From assembly GCF_002261475.1 (NCBI RefSeq), contig NZ_NEVN01000010.1, positions 161,703 through 225,702 of the forward strand: a DNA stretch of 64,000 bases. Direction: 5' to 3'. The position numbers were made by a program, and so were the translations under genes. Under the pieces are notes generated by a model, which was not told where the DNA came from, did no database searches, and worked only from the letters and a program-made list of their open reading frames with translations. This DNA is from Bordetella genomosp. 5 (GTDB lineage: Bacteria; Pseudomonadota; Gammaproteobacteria; Burkholderiales; Burkholderiaceae_B). This document shows, in pieces, positions 44,557 to 54,708 of this stretch (the stretch's first letter is position 1; every line of letters starts with the position of its first letter).

Positions 44557-45588
44557 TCATGATTCACATACGAGTTGCACCTTGGTACTACGGGTACGGT
44601 CGGCCGCCAGTTCGAACGCCTCGGCGGCGCGTTCCAGCGGCAGCTGCGCACTCATCAACGGCCGCACATCCACCTTGCGCGTGCGCAGGTAGCTGACGGC
44701 CCAGTCGAATTCCACGCCCGCGCGAAAGGCACCCACGTAATCGAGCTCGCGCGCCATGATGTTGTTGGCCGGAAAATGCACGCCTTCGGCGGGCAGCGTG
44801 CCCACCTGCACGATGCGCCCGCCGCGCCGCGTGGCGCTCAGGCAGGTAGCGAGCGCGGCCGGGCTGCCGGCGGCTTCGATGGCGACATCGGCCACGTCGG
44901 CGAGCGGCTCGCCGGTGTCGGCGCGCACGCAGGTGTCGGCGCCGACCTGCTCGGCCATCACGAGCGCGCGGTCGGCGATGTCGCTCACGATGATGTGGGC
45001 GGCGCCCGCGAGCCGCGCGGCGATCACGCTCATGCAGCCGATCGTGCCGCCCCCGGTCACGAGCACGGTTTTGCCGAGCAGGTTGCCGGCGCGGTTCACG
45101 CCGTGCAGACCGATCGACAGCGGCTCGGCACAGGCGATCTCGCCCAGCGAGATGTCTTCGTCCACCGCGGTGAGCTGACGTTCGCCCATGACGAAGCGCT
45201 CGCGGAACATGCCCTGCACGTGGGGATAGACGCTCGCACTCCCCAGAAAACGCATATTTCGGCAGAGGTTGTCGCGGCCGCCGCGGCAGTAATCGCACTG
45301 GCCACAGGGGTGGGAGGGATTGATGGCGACCTTCATCCCGGGCGCCACGCGGGTCACGGCCTCGCCGACCCGCAGCACGATCCCCGACGCCTCGTGCCCC
45401 GGAATCAGCGGTTCGCGAATCACGAATGCCCCGACCTTGCCGTGCAGGAAGTAATGCAGATCCGAACCGCAGATGCCGGCGGCGCCCAGGCGCAGCTCCA
45501 CCTCGTGCGGCGCGAGCGGTGCGCCGGCGGAATCCGACTCCAGGCGCAGATCGCGCGCGCCATGAATGCGACAGGTCAGGCTCATCAT
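44557..45588 (-). CDS. Zinc-dependent alcohol dehydrogenase, L-idonate/L-gulonate 5-dehydrogenase-like
   Basis: The protein is 343 aa (MDR superfamily). The catalytic zinc ligands lie in GICGSDLHYF near 40 and PGHEASG near 65. The structural zinc cysteines are in HPCGQCDYCRGGRDNLC near 93-109. The nucleotide site is VLVTGGGTIGCMSVIAARLAGA near 168-189, and SDIADRALVMA suggests NAD. Relatives IdnD, YjjN and RspB oxidise C5 of hexonates such as L-idonate, L-galactonate or L-gulonate to a keto-hexuronate. Here it would feed D-fructuronate or D-tagaturonate into the UxuB/ManD and UxaA steps. The start overlaps the gntR stop by 4 bp. Confidence 0.87.
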   Translation of the reverse strand: MMSLTCRIHGARDLRLESDSAGAPLAPHEVELRLGAAGICGSDLHYFLHGKVGAFVIREPLIPGHEASGIVLRVGEAVTRVAPGMKVAINPSHPCGQCDYCRGGRDNLCRNMRFLGSASVYPHVQGMFRERFVMGERQLTAVDEDISLGEIACAEPLSIGLHGVNRAGNLLGKTVLVTGGGTIGCMSVIAARLAGAAHIIVSDIADRALVMAEQVGADTCVRADTGEPLADVADVAIEAAGSPAALATCLSATRRGGRIVQVGTLPAEGVHFPANNIMARELDYVGAFRAGVEFDWAVSYLRTRKVDVRPLMSAQLPLERAAEAFELAADRTRSTKVQLVCES

Positions 45589-46322
45589 GAAGACTCCGCG
45601 GCAGCGCGGCCGGAAACGGCCGGAACGCCATCGGGCGCGGCCCAATTGGCGGTAAGACGATCGTGCGAGCACGACAGGTGATGGCGCATCGCCTCGCGCG
45701 CGCCGGCCGCGTCGCCGCGTGCGATCGCATCGATCACGCGGCGATGCTCGGTGATTGCGGCGGCCCAGCTCGCGGGGTTTTCAAAGTAGTCGCCCAGCTT
45801 CATCGATATCGGGTTGTGCCGCTCATCGAACAGCTCGCCCACGACGCGCACCAACACCGAGTTGTGCGCCATCTCGGCCACCCGCACATGGAACAGCCGG
45901 TCGCCGCGTATCGGCACGTTGCCGCTGTCCGCCTCGTCCTGCATCAGCGCGACCGCGTCGCGCAGCCCCGCGACGGCGCCGGGCGCAATCAGCCGCGCGG
46001 CCTCGGCGGCCAGCTCACCCTCGACCATCTGACGCGCCCGAATGGTCTCGAGCGGGCTCTCGGCCACCAGGCTGTCGCCTGCGCGTTCGGTGGAGCGCTT
46101 CACATAGATGCCCGAGCCCATGCGCACCTCGACCCAGCCCTCGACCTCGAGGGCGATCAGCGCCTCGCGCACCGACGGCCGCGACACACCCAGCTTGAGC
46201 GCCAGATCCCGCTCGGGAGGCAGGCGCGCCCCCTCGCGAAACTCGCCCGCCTCGATCAGCAGGCGCAGCTGATCGGCGATCTGGCGGTACAGGCGACGAG
46301 GTTCGATGGTCTGGATAGGCAT
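45585..46322 (-). CDS. GntR-family (FadR/FCD) regulator of the sugar-acid operon
   Basis: The protein is 245 aa. The winged helix-turn-helix reads RLYRQIADQLRLLIEAGEFREGARLPPERDLALKLGVSRPSVREALIALEVEGWVEVRMGSGIYV. The FCD domain has the metal histidines in GDRLFHVRVAEMAHN and ITEHRRVIDAIARGD. It is similar in outline to UxuR/ExuR/LldR. It is the first gene of the operon, so it is probably autoregulated. The ATG at 46322 gives MPIQTIEPRRLYRQ, a standard start; an ATG 17 codons earlier lies in low-complexity sequence. A candidate operator is at 46513-46529. Confidence 0.92.
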   Translation of the reverse strand: MPIQTIEPRRLYRQIADQLRLLIEAGEFREGARLPPERDLALKLGVSRPSVREALIALEVEGWVEVRMGSGIYVKRSTERAGDSLVAESPLETIRARQMVEGELAAEAARLIAPGAVAGLRDAVALMQDEADSGNVPIRGDRLFHVRVAEMAHNSVLVRVVGELFDERHNPISMKLGDYFENPASWAAAITEHRRVIDAIARGDAAGAREAMRHHLSCSHDRLTANWAAPDGVPAVSGRAAAESS

Positions 46323-46382
46323 GGGGCGGGACTGGGGACGACGTGAGACGGGCCGGGCGATGCAGGACTGCAAACGACGTGA

Positions 46383-46436
46383 GGCGGAAAGGGCGGAAAG
46401 GGCGGAAAGGGCGAAACGGGCGGTACGGGCGGTACA
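46383..46436. repeat. 9-bp tandem repeat in gntR upstream region
   Basis: Six 9-bp units follow each other: GGCGGAAAG three times, then GGCGAAACG, GGCGGTACG and GGCGGTACA. They lie 60-115 bp upstream of the gntR start, inside the expected 5' leader or promoter. Slippage here could change operon expression. The 374-bp gap between gntR and dgkA otherwise holds only the candidate operator and A/T-rich promoter sequence. Confidence 0.7.
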
Positions 46437-46512
46437 GAAGGTACGGGATGGCGAACGGCGTGCTGCGTGAGACGGCGCTGCAAGGGGCGGAGATACTGCC
46501 CCGATTTCGGTA

Positions 46513-46529
46513 AAGTGGCCTTACCAATT
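46513..46529. promoter_or_regulatory. Candidate FCD-type GntR operator
   Basis: AAGTGGCCTTACCAATT matches the AATTGGT-N3-ACCAATT operator of UxuR/LldR/PdhR-like FCD regulators: right arm exact, left arm five of seven. It lies in the intergenic region between gntR and dgkA, 191 bp before gntR. A possible gntR promoter (minus-strand TTGAAG near 46602 and TATAAA near 46577, 19 bp apart) is just upstream of it in the gntR direction, so the site would fall near the transcription start. Confidence 0.5.
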
Positions 46530-46696
46530 GACCGGAAGTTTGCGCTCGTCCGAATCTGCGTCATATTAGGGTTTATACTAGTTCGATCGATCCGGGCTTC
46601 AACCTTTCCACCCGCCCGCCCCCGCCCGCATTCCAATACGGGTGCCATGGTTATCTGGTAAAAAGCCGCCACCCCTGGCCAAAATTTTTCCTGCCC

Positions 46697-47095
46697 ATGA
46701 CGCACTCGCCGCATCCCTCGCCCTACAAAAGCACCGGTGGCCTGCGCCGCATCCTGAATGCGTTGCGCTACTCGCTGCAGGGCCTGAAGGCGGCGATCAA
46801 GTACGAGGCGGCGTTCCGGCAGGAGCTGGCGCTGGCCATCCTGCTGATTCCGGCGGCGTTCTTCCTGGGACGCACGACCGACGAGGTGTTCTTCCTGATC
46901 GCCTCGGTGATCCTGGTGCTGGTGGTGGAGCTGCTGAACTCGGCAATCGAGGCACTGGCCGACGCCTTGTCGGTCGAAACTCATCCCCTGCTGGGCCGCG
47001 CCAAGGATCTTGGCAGCGCCGCGGTGATGCTGATGCTCCTGTTCACCATCGCGGTGTGGGTGGGCGTCGCCATCAGCCGCTTCGTCATGAACTGA
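46697..47095 (+). CDS. dgkA: Diacylglycerol kinase
   Basis: The protein is 132 aa with three membrane spans. Hallmarks are RILNALRYSLQGLKAAIKYEAAFRQELALAILLIP and VVELLNSAIEALADALSVETHPLLGRAKDLGSAAVMLML. The latter is the DgkA signature with the catalytic Glu and Asn. It phosphorylates diacylglycerol to phosphatidate at the inner membrane, recycling lipid released during envelope-glycan synthesis. It appears to be a single-gene unit; ndh starts 72 bp later. Confidence 0.96.
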   Translation: MTHSPHPSPYKSTGGLRRILNALRYSLQGLKAAIKYEAAFRQELALAILLIPAAFFLGRTTDEVFFLIASVILVLVVELLNSAIEALADALSVETHPLLGRAKDLGSAAVMLMLLFTIAVWVGVAISRFVMN

Positions 47096-47167
47096 GGTCG
47101 GAAGCCCGAGCGCAATCACACTTGCGTAGGCTCCCCATTGTCGCGTGGCCCACTTATACTGATTTAC

Positions 47168-48484
47168 ATGATGCCCAACGCGACTTCAAATACCGACCGT
47201 ATCGTCATTGTCGGCGGTGGCGCCGGCGGCCTCGAGCTGGCCGCCCAGCTTGGCCGCAAACACGGCCGTGACCGCGTCACGCTGGTCGATGCCCGCCCCT
47301 TCCACATCTGGAAGCCCTCCCTGCACGAAGCGGCCGCCGGCACGCTCGACATCCACCAGGAAGGTCTGTCCTACCTGATGCTGGCCCACCTGGCGCACTT
47401 CAGCTTCGCGCAGGGGCGCCTGCTGGGCGTCAACCGCGAACAGCGCAGCATCACGATCGACGCCGTGTCCGACGCGCATGGCCAGGAGGTGCTGCCGCGC
47501 CGTGATCTGGCCTACGGCACGCTGGTGCTGGCGCTGGGCAGCACGTCCAATTTCTTCAACACCCCGGGTGCGGCCGAACACGCCGTGACGCTCGACACCA
47601 CCGAAAACGCCGAGCAGTTCCGCCTCACCATGCTCAAGGCCATGGCGCTGGTCGATCAGGCCAAGGTGCGTGATCCCGCGGCCCGCCTCGATCTGGTGAT
47701 CGTGGGTGGCGGCGCCACCGGTGTGGAGCTCGCCGTCGAGCTGACCGAAGCCAGCCACGTGGTGAGCGCCTACGGCCTGCCCAACTTCCGCGCCGAACGC
47801 GATCTCGCGATCACGCTGGTGGAAGGCGCGCCGCGTATCCTGTCGGCCTTGCCCGAAAAAATCTCCGCGGCGGCCACGGCACGGCTGCTCGAGCTCGGCA
47901 TTAAGGTCGAGACCGGCTGCCGCGTATCCGAGATCACCGCCGACTCGGTCAAGACGGCCGACGGCCGGGCGTTCCCGGCGTCGCTGTGCATGTGGGCGGC
48001 CGGCATCCAGGGCCCGGCCCTGCTGGCCACGCTCGACATGCCGCTGAATCGCGCAGGGCAGGTCATTGTTACCGATCGCCTCGAAACGCCCGATCCCCAC
48101 ATCCTGGCGCTGGGCGATTGCTGCGCGGCGCCGTGGGGTGCCGAGCGCACCGTGCCGGCCCGCGCGCAGGCCGCGCATCAGCAGGCCGACTACCTCGCCA
48201 AGAAGCTCACGGCGCGCCTGCGCAACCAGCCGGAACCCGACGAACCCTATGTCTACCGCGATCACGGCTCGCTGGTCTCGCTGGGCCAGGACGCCGGCGT
48301 CGGCAGCCTGATGGGCAAGCTGGCCGGACGGGGTCTCTTTGTAAGCGGTACACTGGCGCGCCTGATGTACATGAGCCTGCACCTGATGCACCACCGCGCG
48401 GTGCTGGGTGTTTCGCGCACGGCCTCCCTGGCCCTGGCACGCCTGCTGATGCGGCGTACCCGTCCGCGCGTCAAGCTGCACTGA
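47168..48484 (+). CDS. ndh: Type II NADH dehydrogenase (NDH-2)
   Basis: The protein is 438 aa, a flavoprotein with two Rossmann motifs. [20 protein letters not shown] near 10-29 binds FAD, and [23 protein letters not shown] near 175-197 binds [16 protein letters not shown] near 312 is the second FAD contact. The C-terminal part ([23 protein letters not shown]) is the amphipathic membrane anchor. It passes electrons from NADH to quinone without pumping protons. Two adjacent ATG codons (47168 and 47171) could start it; a GTG ten codons upstream is less likely. Confidence 0.95.
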   Translation: MMPNATSNTDRIVIVGGGAGGLELAAQLGRKHGRDRVTLVDARPFHIWKPSLHEAAAGTLDIHQEGLSYLMLAHLAHFSFAQGRLLGVNREQRSITIDAVSDAHGQEVLPRRDLAYGTLVLALGSTSNFFNTPGAAEHAVTLDTTENAEQFRLTMLKAMALVDQAKVRDPAARLDLVIVGGGATGVELAVELTEASHVVSAYGLPNFRAERDLAITLVEGAPRILSALPEKISAAATARLLELGIKVETGCRVSEITADSVKTADGRAFPASLCMWAAGIQGPALLATLDMPLNRAGQVIVTDRLETPDPHILALGDCCAAPWGAERTVPARAQAAHQQADYLAKKLTARLRNQPEPDEPYVYRDHGSLVSLGQDAGVGSLMGKLAGRGLFVSGTLARLMYMSLHLMHHRAVLGVSRTASLALARLLMRRTRPRVKLH

Positions 48485-48533
48485 GCCCGGCCGGGGTCCG
48501 CCCCGGCCCATCTGCCCCGTTGCCCCGATACCC

Positions 48534-49352
48534 ATGAATTTCAAACAACGCCTCGACCACGCCTGGACCTCCCGCAACTCCCTGCTGCAGGTGGGCCTGG
48601 ATCCTGATCCGCAGCGCTTTCCGCGCGAACTCGATGGCAAGCCCGATGCCATCTTCCAGTTCTGTCGCGACATCGTCGATGCCACCGCGCCTTACGCCAG
48701 CAGCTTCAAGCCGCAGATCGCGTACTTCGCGGCGCATCGCGCCGAAGCGCAGCTCGAGGCCTTGTGCGATCACATCCGCAGCCAGCATCCCGACCTGCCC
48801 ATCGTGCTCGACGCCAAGCGCGGCGACATCGGCTCCACCGCCGAAAATTACGCCCGCGAGGCGTTCGAACGCTATCAGGCGCACGCGGTCACGGTCAGCC
48901 CGTACATGGGGCTGGACTCGGTCGAGCCCTACCTGGCCTGGGGCGACCGCGGCGTGATCGTGCTGTGCCGCACCTCCAACCCCGGTGGCTCGGACCTGCA
49001 ATTCCTCAAGATGGAAAGCGGCGAGCCGCTCTATCTGCACGTGGCCGGCCTGGTGGCCGATCGCTGGAACGCGCAGGGCCAGTGCGGCCTCGTGGTGGGC
49101 GCCACCTTCCCGAACGAGCTCGCGGCGGTGCGCCAGCGTATCGGCGACGACGTGCCGCTGCTGGTGCCCGGCATCGGCGCCCAGGGCGGTGATATCAACG
49201 CCACCGTGAATGCCGGGGCCAACCAGGCCCGCAGCGGCATGATGATCAACTCGTCGCGCGCAATCATCTACGCCAGCAATGGCGACGACTGGCGCGAAGC
49301 GGCCGCGCAGGCCGCTCAGGGCCTGCGCGACGCGATCAACGCGGTGCGCTGA
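48534..49352 (+). CDS. pyrF: Orotidine 5'-phosphate decarboxylase
   Basis: The protein is 272 aa of the longer type-2 Pyr[15 protein letters not shown] opens the barrel. [22 protein letters not shown] near 89-110 holds the catalytic Asp-Lys-Asp array. [14 protein letters not shown] and [17 protein letters not shown] are the other family motifs. It makes UMP in the last step of pyrimidine synthesis. It converges on pncC with a 13-bp gap. Confidence 0.97.
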   Translation: MNFKQRLDHAWTSRNSLLQVGLDPDPQRFPRELDGKPDAIFQFCRDIVDATAPYASSFKPQIAYFAAHRAEAQLEALCDHIRSQHPDLPIVLDAKRGDIGSTAENYAREAFERYQAHAVTVSPYMGLDSVEPYLAWGDRGVIVLCRTSNPGGSDLQFLKMESGEPLYLHVAGLVADRWNAQGQCGLVVGATFPNELAAVRQRIGDDVPLLVPGIGAQGGDINATVNAGANQARSGMMINSSRAIIYASNGDDWREAAAQAAQGLRDAINAVR

Positions 49353-49365
49353 CCGGAATCGCGCT

Positions 49366-49932
49366 TCAGCGGCGGTCCGCCGGCGAACCCACCAGTTCGA
49401 GCAGGCCGCGCAGCGCGACTTCCACCGCCGCACGCCGCACCTGCGTGCGGTCGCCTTCGAACACATGCGTGACCGCGCGCGAAGAGATCCCGCCCGCGGC
49501 GCGCATCGCGAATCCAAAGCACACCATCCCCACGGGCTTGCCCGGCGTACCGCCGTCGGGACCGGCGATGCCGGTCGTCGCCACGGACACGTGGGCCGTG
49601 CCGCTCGCGAGCAGCACGCCGTTGGCCATCTCGAGCGCGATCGGTTCGCTCACGGCGCCAAAAAGGTCGAGGGTCTCGGCCGACACCTCGAGCTGTTCGA
49701 TCTTGGCCTGGTTGCTGTAGGTGACGAAACCGCGGTCGAACCAGTTGCTCGAGCCCGGCACCGCCGTCACGGCGCCGGCCACGAGGCCACCGGTGCACGA
49801 TTCGGCCGTCCCCATCATCCAATCGTTTTCCATCAAGGCCTGACCCAGCATTTCTGCCAGCCCGTTCAGGGTCGCCTCACTCACCGAAGCCGGTGCCAAT
49901 CCGTCATGTGTTTTATTGTCGAGCACGGTCAT
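49366..49932 (-). CDS. pncC: Nicotinamide-nucleotide amidohydrolase (CinA C-terminal domain)
   Basis: The protein is 188 aa. Hallmarks are TAESCTGGLVAGAVTAVPGSSNWFDRGFVTYSN near 42-74, with the nucleophilic Ser of the SCTGG motif, and SVATTGIAGPDGGTPGKPVGMVCF near 115-138. It deamidates NMN to nicotinic acid mononucleotide to salvage pyridine nucleotides. It is the last gene of the ribBA-ribH-nusB-thiL-pgpA-pncC operon and overlaps pgpA by 4 bp. Confidence 0.95.
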   Translation of the reverse strand: MTVLDNKTHDGLAPASVSEATLNGLAEMLGQALMENDWMMGTAESCTGGLVAGAVTAVPGSSNWFDRGFVTYSNQAKIEQLEVSAETLDLFGAVSEPIALEMANGVLLASGTAHVSVATTGIAGPDGGTPGKPVGMVCFGFAMRAAGGISSRAVTHVFEGDRTQVRRAAVEVALRGLLELVGSPADRR

Positions 49933-50465
49933 GCAATCACTCCGGTACGTAACAGGATCGCCATCACCAGCAAGGTGTAGGCGGCGGCCAGCAGATCATC
50001 GAACATCACGCCGAACCCACCTTTCAGGCGCGCATCGAAATACTTGATCGGCGGGGGCTTGACGATGTCGAACAGCCGGAACAACCCGAAGGCCAGGGCC
50101 TGCGCGGTCCATGTCGCGGGGGTGAGCCACAACACCAGCCAGAACGCCACCATCTCGTCCCATACCATACCGACGTGATCGGACACGCCGAGTTCCCGGC
50201 CGACCCGCTCGCACGCCCAACAGCCATACGCGAAGGTGAGGACGAGCAGGACAGCCATCGCCGCGTCGGGCATGGCAGGGACCAGCACCCAGATCGCCCA
50301 AGCAAGCAGCGTGCCCCACGTACCGGAGGCCGGCCGCACCAGTCCGCTGCCCAGACCGAACGCGAGCAGCCGGTGTGGATCCGTGCGTACCCACAGCCAG
50401 GACGGATAGATGGCGCGCGCGCGTTCGCGCATGGACGGAGACTTCGGCTCGTTGGAGGCAGACAT
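49929..50465 (-). CDS. pgpA: Phosphatidylglycerophosphatase A
   Basis: The protein is 178 aa with four hydrophobic segments. PgpA motifs are LLAFGLGSGLVRPASGTWGTLLA near 35-57, GMVWDEMVAFWLVLWLTP near 95-112, and RLFDIVKPPPIKYFDARLKGGFGVMFDDLLAA near 130-160, with the acidic metal-binding residues. It dephosphorylates PGP to phosphatidylglycerol in the inner membrane. The ATG at 50465 is preferred over one eight codons upstream. thiL ends 49 bp before it. Confidence 0.95.
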   Translation of the reverse strand: MSASNEPKSPSMRERARAIYPSWLWVRTDPHRLLAFGLGSGLVRPASGTWGTLLAWAIWVLVPAMPDAAMAVLLVLTFAYGCWACERVGRELGVSDHVGMVWDEMVAFWLVLWLTPATWTAQALAFGLFRLFDIVKPPPIKYFDARLKGGFGVMFDDLLAAAYTLLVMAILLRTGVIA

Positions 50466-50514
50466 TGGCGGGGCAGGATGGCACGGCACACGCCGTGGCG
50501 CGATGGTAGCAGGC

Positions 50515-51480
50515 CTACCCGGCGCCGAAGTGGTCGAAGCCGCCGGGCAACGCTTCCATCAGGCGGCCGTCGGCCTCGCGCACCTCGATGCCCGCCTCTG
50601 GCACGATGGCGCCGATCCGGCTCACCGGCACGCCGGCGCGCCTGGCGGCGTCGGCCACGGCGTCGCGGGCCGACGCGGGGGCCGTGAAGCAGAGTTCGTA
50701 GACATCGCCACCGCCCAGGATGGCGCGTCGGCGCACCGGTTCGGGCAGCGCCGCGATCGCGGCGGCGACAGGCAATGCGGCGTAGTCGATGCGAGCGCCC
50801 ACGGCACTCGCCTTCAGAATATGGCCCAGGTCCTGCACGAGACCATCGGAGAGGTCGATGGCGGCATGGGCGATGCCGCCGAGCGCCTGGCCGAGCGCGA
50901 CGCGAGGTTCGGGCCATTCGAGTGCCCGCCGGGTGGCGGCCAGCAGCGCGGTGTCCGGGGGTATCTGGCCGTCGAGAAGCCGGTAGGCGACGTCCGCCGC
51001 GCCGAGCTCGCCCGAGACCCAGATATCGTCGCCGGGACGTGCCGCGTCGCGCCGCAGCGCACGCGTGGGCGCGACCGCGCCGAACACCGTCACGCTGATG
51101 ACCAGATCCTGCGGGCTGCGGGTCGTGTCGCCCCCGATCAGCGCGCAGCCATGGCGCGCCGCCAGCGCATGAAAGCCGTCGGCGAACGCGGCGAGCCACG
51201 CGGCATCGGCCGAGGGCAAGGCCAGGCCGAGCAGGCAGCCGATGGGCTGCGCGCCCATGGCGCCCAGATCCGACAGATTGACCGCCAGCGATTTGTGTCC
51301 GAGCGCCCGGGGATCGACGTCGGGATAGAAGTGGCGGCCCGATACGAGCAGATCCTTGCTCGTGGCCACCTGCATGCCTGCCGGCACCGGAAACAGCGCG
51401 CAGTCGTCACCGACGCCCAACATGCCATCGGGCGCGGGGCGGGTGAAATACTGGGCGATCAGGTCGAATTCGGATGGCAC
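50515..51480 (-). CDS. thiL: Thiamine-monophosphate kinase
   Basis: The protein is 321 aa. It opens EFDLIAQYF with GVGDDCALF near 22-30, where the Asp pair binds magnesium. LAVNLSDLGAMGAQP near 67-81, ALIGGDTTRSP near 112 and HAAIDLSDGLVQDLGHI near 205 are further ThiL motifs. It makes thiamine diphosphate from the monophosphate with ATP. It is in the conserved ribH-nusB-thiL-pgpA order found across Proteobacteria. Confidence 0.96.
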   Translation of the reverse strand: MPSEFDLIAQYFTRPAPDGMLGVGDDCALFPVPAGMQVATSKDLLVSGRHFYPDVDPRALGHKSLAVNLSDLGAMGAQPIGCLLGLALPSADAAWLAAFADGFHALAARHGCALIGGDTTRSPQDLVISVTVFGAVAPTRALRRDAARPGDDIWVSGELGAADVAYRLLDGQIPPDTALLAATRRALEWPEPRVALGQALGGIAHAAIDLSDGLVQDLGHILKASAVGARIDYAALPVAAAIAALPEPVRRRAILGGGDVYELCFTAPASARDAVADAARRAGVPVSRIGAIVPEAGIEVREADGRLMEALPGGFDHFGAG

Positions 51481-51549
51481 GGGGACTCCGGAGGTGAGTC
51501 GGCCATGGCCGAAGGCAGCGCGGGCCGGCGCGAGCCGGCCCTCACTGAA

Positions 51550-52570
<1,021 letters not shown>

Positions 52571-53752
52571 TTATTCGTTGTTGCGGGAAGCTTGCGCAGG
52601 GGCGCAATCGTAACCTGTAATCGTGAGGGCGAAGCCGGCCATGCTCGGCATCTTGCGCGGCCGCGCCAACAGGCGCATCTGACCCACGCCCAGATCGCGC
52701 AGGATCTGCGCGCCGATGCCATAGGTACGAAGACCGAAACGCTCGCCGTCGGGCTGGGCCGGGCGCTGCGCCGGGTCGGTCCAGTGGGCGATCTGACCGA
52801 ACAGATGCTCGACCGAGGATTGGCAATTCATCAGCACCAGCACGCCAGCGGGCGACGCCGCGATGGTTTGCAGCGCCGTGCCGACCGTCCAGCTGTGGGA
52901 ACTGGCGCCCGTGTCGAGCACGTCGAGCAACGACGCGGGCTCGTGCACGCGCACCAGAGTCTCGCGTTCGGCTTCGACATTACCATGCACCAGCGCCAGA
53001 TGGGGTGCGCCCGTGGCGTCGTCGCGGTAGGCGATCGCCTCGAACTCGCCCCAAGGCGTTTGCATGAGACGCGTGCCGACGCGCTGCACGATCGACTCGT
53101 GCTCGCTGCGGTACTGGATCAGGTCGGCAATGGTGCCGATCTTGAGGTTGTGCTCGCGGGCGAACTCGACCAGGTCGGGCAGGCGCGCCATCGTGCCGTC
53201 GGGCTTGAGGATCTCGCAGATCACCGCGGCGGGCGTCAGGCCGGCCATCTCGGTCAGGTCGCAGCCCGCCTCGGTGTGGCCGGCACGCACCAGCACGCCG
53301 CCGGGCACGGCACGCACCGGGAAAATATGACCCGGCTGGACCAGATCGGCGGGCTTGGCGTCGCGCGCCACCGCCACCTGGATGGTGCGGGCGCGGTCGG
53401 CGGCCGAAATGCCGGTCTCGACGCCTTCGGCGGCTTCGATCGACTGAGTGAAATTGGTGCCGTATCGCGTGCCGTTGCGGCTGGCCATCAGCGGCAGGTC
53501 GAGCTGGCGACAGCGGTCTTCGGTGAGCGTGAGGCAGACCAGGCCACGGCCATGCGTGACCATGAAATTGATCGCCTCGGGCGTCACGAACTCGGCGGCC
53601 ATGACCAGATCGCCCTCGTTTTCGCGGTCTTCTTCGTCGACCAGGATCACGATGCGGCCGGCGCGCAGCTCGGCGATGATCTCGGGCACCGGCACGATAC
53701 CGAACGAATCCGGCGCGGCGACCGGGGCAACGGATGAAATCTGGGCAGACAT
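52571..53752 (-). CDS. ribBA: 3,4-dihydroxy-2-butanone 4-phosphate synthase with degenerate GTP cyclohydrolase II domain
   Basis: The protein is 393 aa. The N-terminal RibB domain (about 18-218) is complete: [62 protein letters not shown] and [11 protein letters not shown]. The C-terminal half (about 225-385) follows the RibA fold. It lacks the three zinc cysteines (C-x10-C-x-C) of GTP cyclohydrolase II: the matching stretch reads [20 protein letters not shown]. It should therefore make only the ribulose-phosphate-derived precursor, and a separate ribA is needed. This RibB-like fusion is common in Betaproteobacteria. The ATG at 53752 starts MSAQISS. Confidence 0.93.
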   Translation of the reverse strand: MSAQISSVAPVAAPDSFGIVPVPEIIAELRAGRIVILVDEEDRENEGDLVMAAEFVTPEAINFMVTHGRGLVCLTLTEDRCRQLDLPLMASRNGTRYGTNFTQSIEAAEGVETGISAADRARTIQVAVARDAKPADLVQPGHIFPVRAVPGGVLVRAGHTEAGCDLTEMAGLTPAAVICEILKPDGTMARLPDLVEFAREHNLKIGTIADLIQYRSEHESIVQRVGTRLMQTPWGEFEAIAYRDDATGAPHLALVHGNVEAERETLVRVHEPASLLDVLDTGASSHSWTVGTALQTIAASPAGVLVLMNCQSSVEHLFGQIAHWTDPAQRPAQPDGERFGLRTYGIGAQILRDLGVGQMRLLARPRKMPSMAGFALTITGYDCAPAQASRNNE

Positions 53753-53889
53753 GGACGGCAGGACCTGGTCTAGGCGGGAAAACACGGATTTTACCGCCTC
53801 GCGGCACCTCGCGCGCGGGCGCGCTCGCCACGGTTACACTGCGCCCAGGAAACTTCCCAGAACGAAAACGCATAACCAAGGATCTCCCC

Positions 53890-54693
53890 ATGCAAGCCCT
53901 GGCGGCCATGCCTGCCTCCGTCGCAGCCTCGGTACGTACCGTCCTGACGGACATCGATGACACCCTGACCACCGACGGCCGGCTTCCCGCCGCCGCCTAT
54001 GCCGCCATGGAGCGCCTCGAGCTCGCCGGCATCCGTGTGATTCCGATCACCGGCCGCCCCGCCGGCTGGTGCGACCACTTCGTGCGCATGTGGCCGGTGC
54101 GCGCCGTCGTCGGCGAAAACGGCGCGTTCTATTTCGCCTACGACCGCAGCGCCCACCGCATGAAGACGCATTACTGGGCCGACGAGGCCACCCGCGCCGC
54201 GGACCGGCTGCGCCTGGACGAAATCCGCGACCGCGTGCTCCAGGAAGTGCCGGGCACCGCGCTCGCGAGCGACCAGGCCTATCGCGTGGCCGACCTTGCC
54301 ATCGACTTCTGCGAAGATGTGCCCGCCCTGCCCGAAAAAGCCGTCAACAAGATCGTGCAGATCTTCCGCGACGCGGGCGCCGAAGCCAAGGTGAGCTCGA
54401 TTCATGTGAACGGCTGGTTCGGCGACTACGACAAGCTGTCCATGACGCGCACGCTGTTCGAACGCGAGCTCGGCCAGACGGTCGAGCAGGCGCTCGACTC
54501 CACCCTCTTCATCGGCGACTCGCCCAACGACGAGCCCATGTTCCATTTCTTCCCGCTGTCCGTCGGCGTGGCCAACATTCAGTCGCAGCTGCATCGCATC
54601 AAGCATCGCCCCGCCTATGTGGCGAGCGAGCGCGGCGGTGAAGGCTTCGTCGAAATGGCCGAACGCCTGCTGGCCGCGCGCCGCAACCGCTGA
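53890..54693 (+). CDS. HAD-superfamily (Cof/MPGP-like) sugar phosphatase
   Basis: The protein is 267 aa of the HAD type IIB group. [16 protein letters not shown] near 18-33 has the nucleophile, and [15 protein letters not shown] near 47-61 has motif II. The lysine lies in the cap/return region ([13 protein letters not shown]), and [25 protein letters not shown] near 208-232 is motif IV. The group includes mannosyl-3-phosphoglycerate and sucrose-phosphate phosphatases. Substrate unknown. The gene is divergent from ribBA across about 137 bp. No FMN riboswitch is recognisable in that gap. Confidence 0.85.
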   Translation: MQALAAMPASVAASVRTVLTDIDDTLTTDGRLPAAAYAAMERLELAGIRVIPITGRPAGWCDHFVRMWPVRAVVGENGAFYFAYDRSAHRMKTHYWADEATRAADRLRLDEIRDRVLQEVPGTALASDQAYRVADLAIDFCEDVPALPEKAVNKIVQIFRDAGAEAKVSSIHVNGWFGDYDKLSMTRTLFERELGQTVEQALDSTLFIGDSPNDEPMFHFFPLSVGVANIQSQLHRIKHRPAYVASERGGEGFVEMAERLLAARRNR

Positions 54694-54708
54694 ATCCGCG
54701 CCTTCGCC

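Noticed and set aside
53753..53889. FMN riboswitch upstream of ribBA
   Set aside because: The 137-bp gap is too short and lacks the conserved RFN helices and loop sequences that I could recognise.
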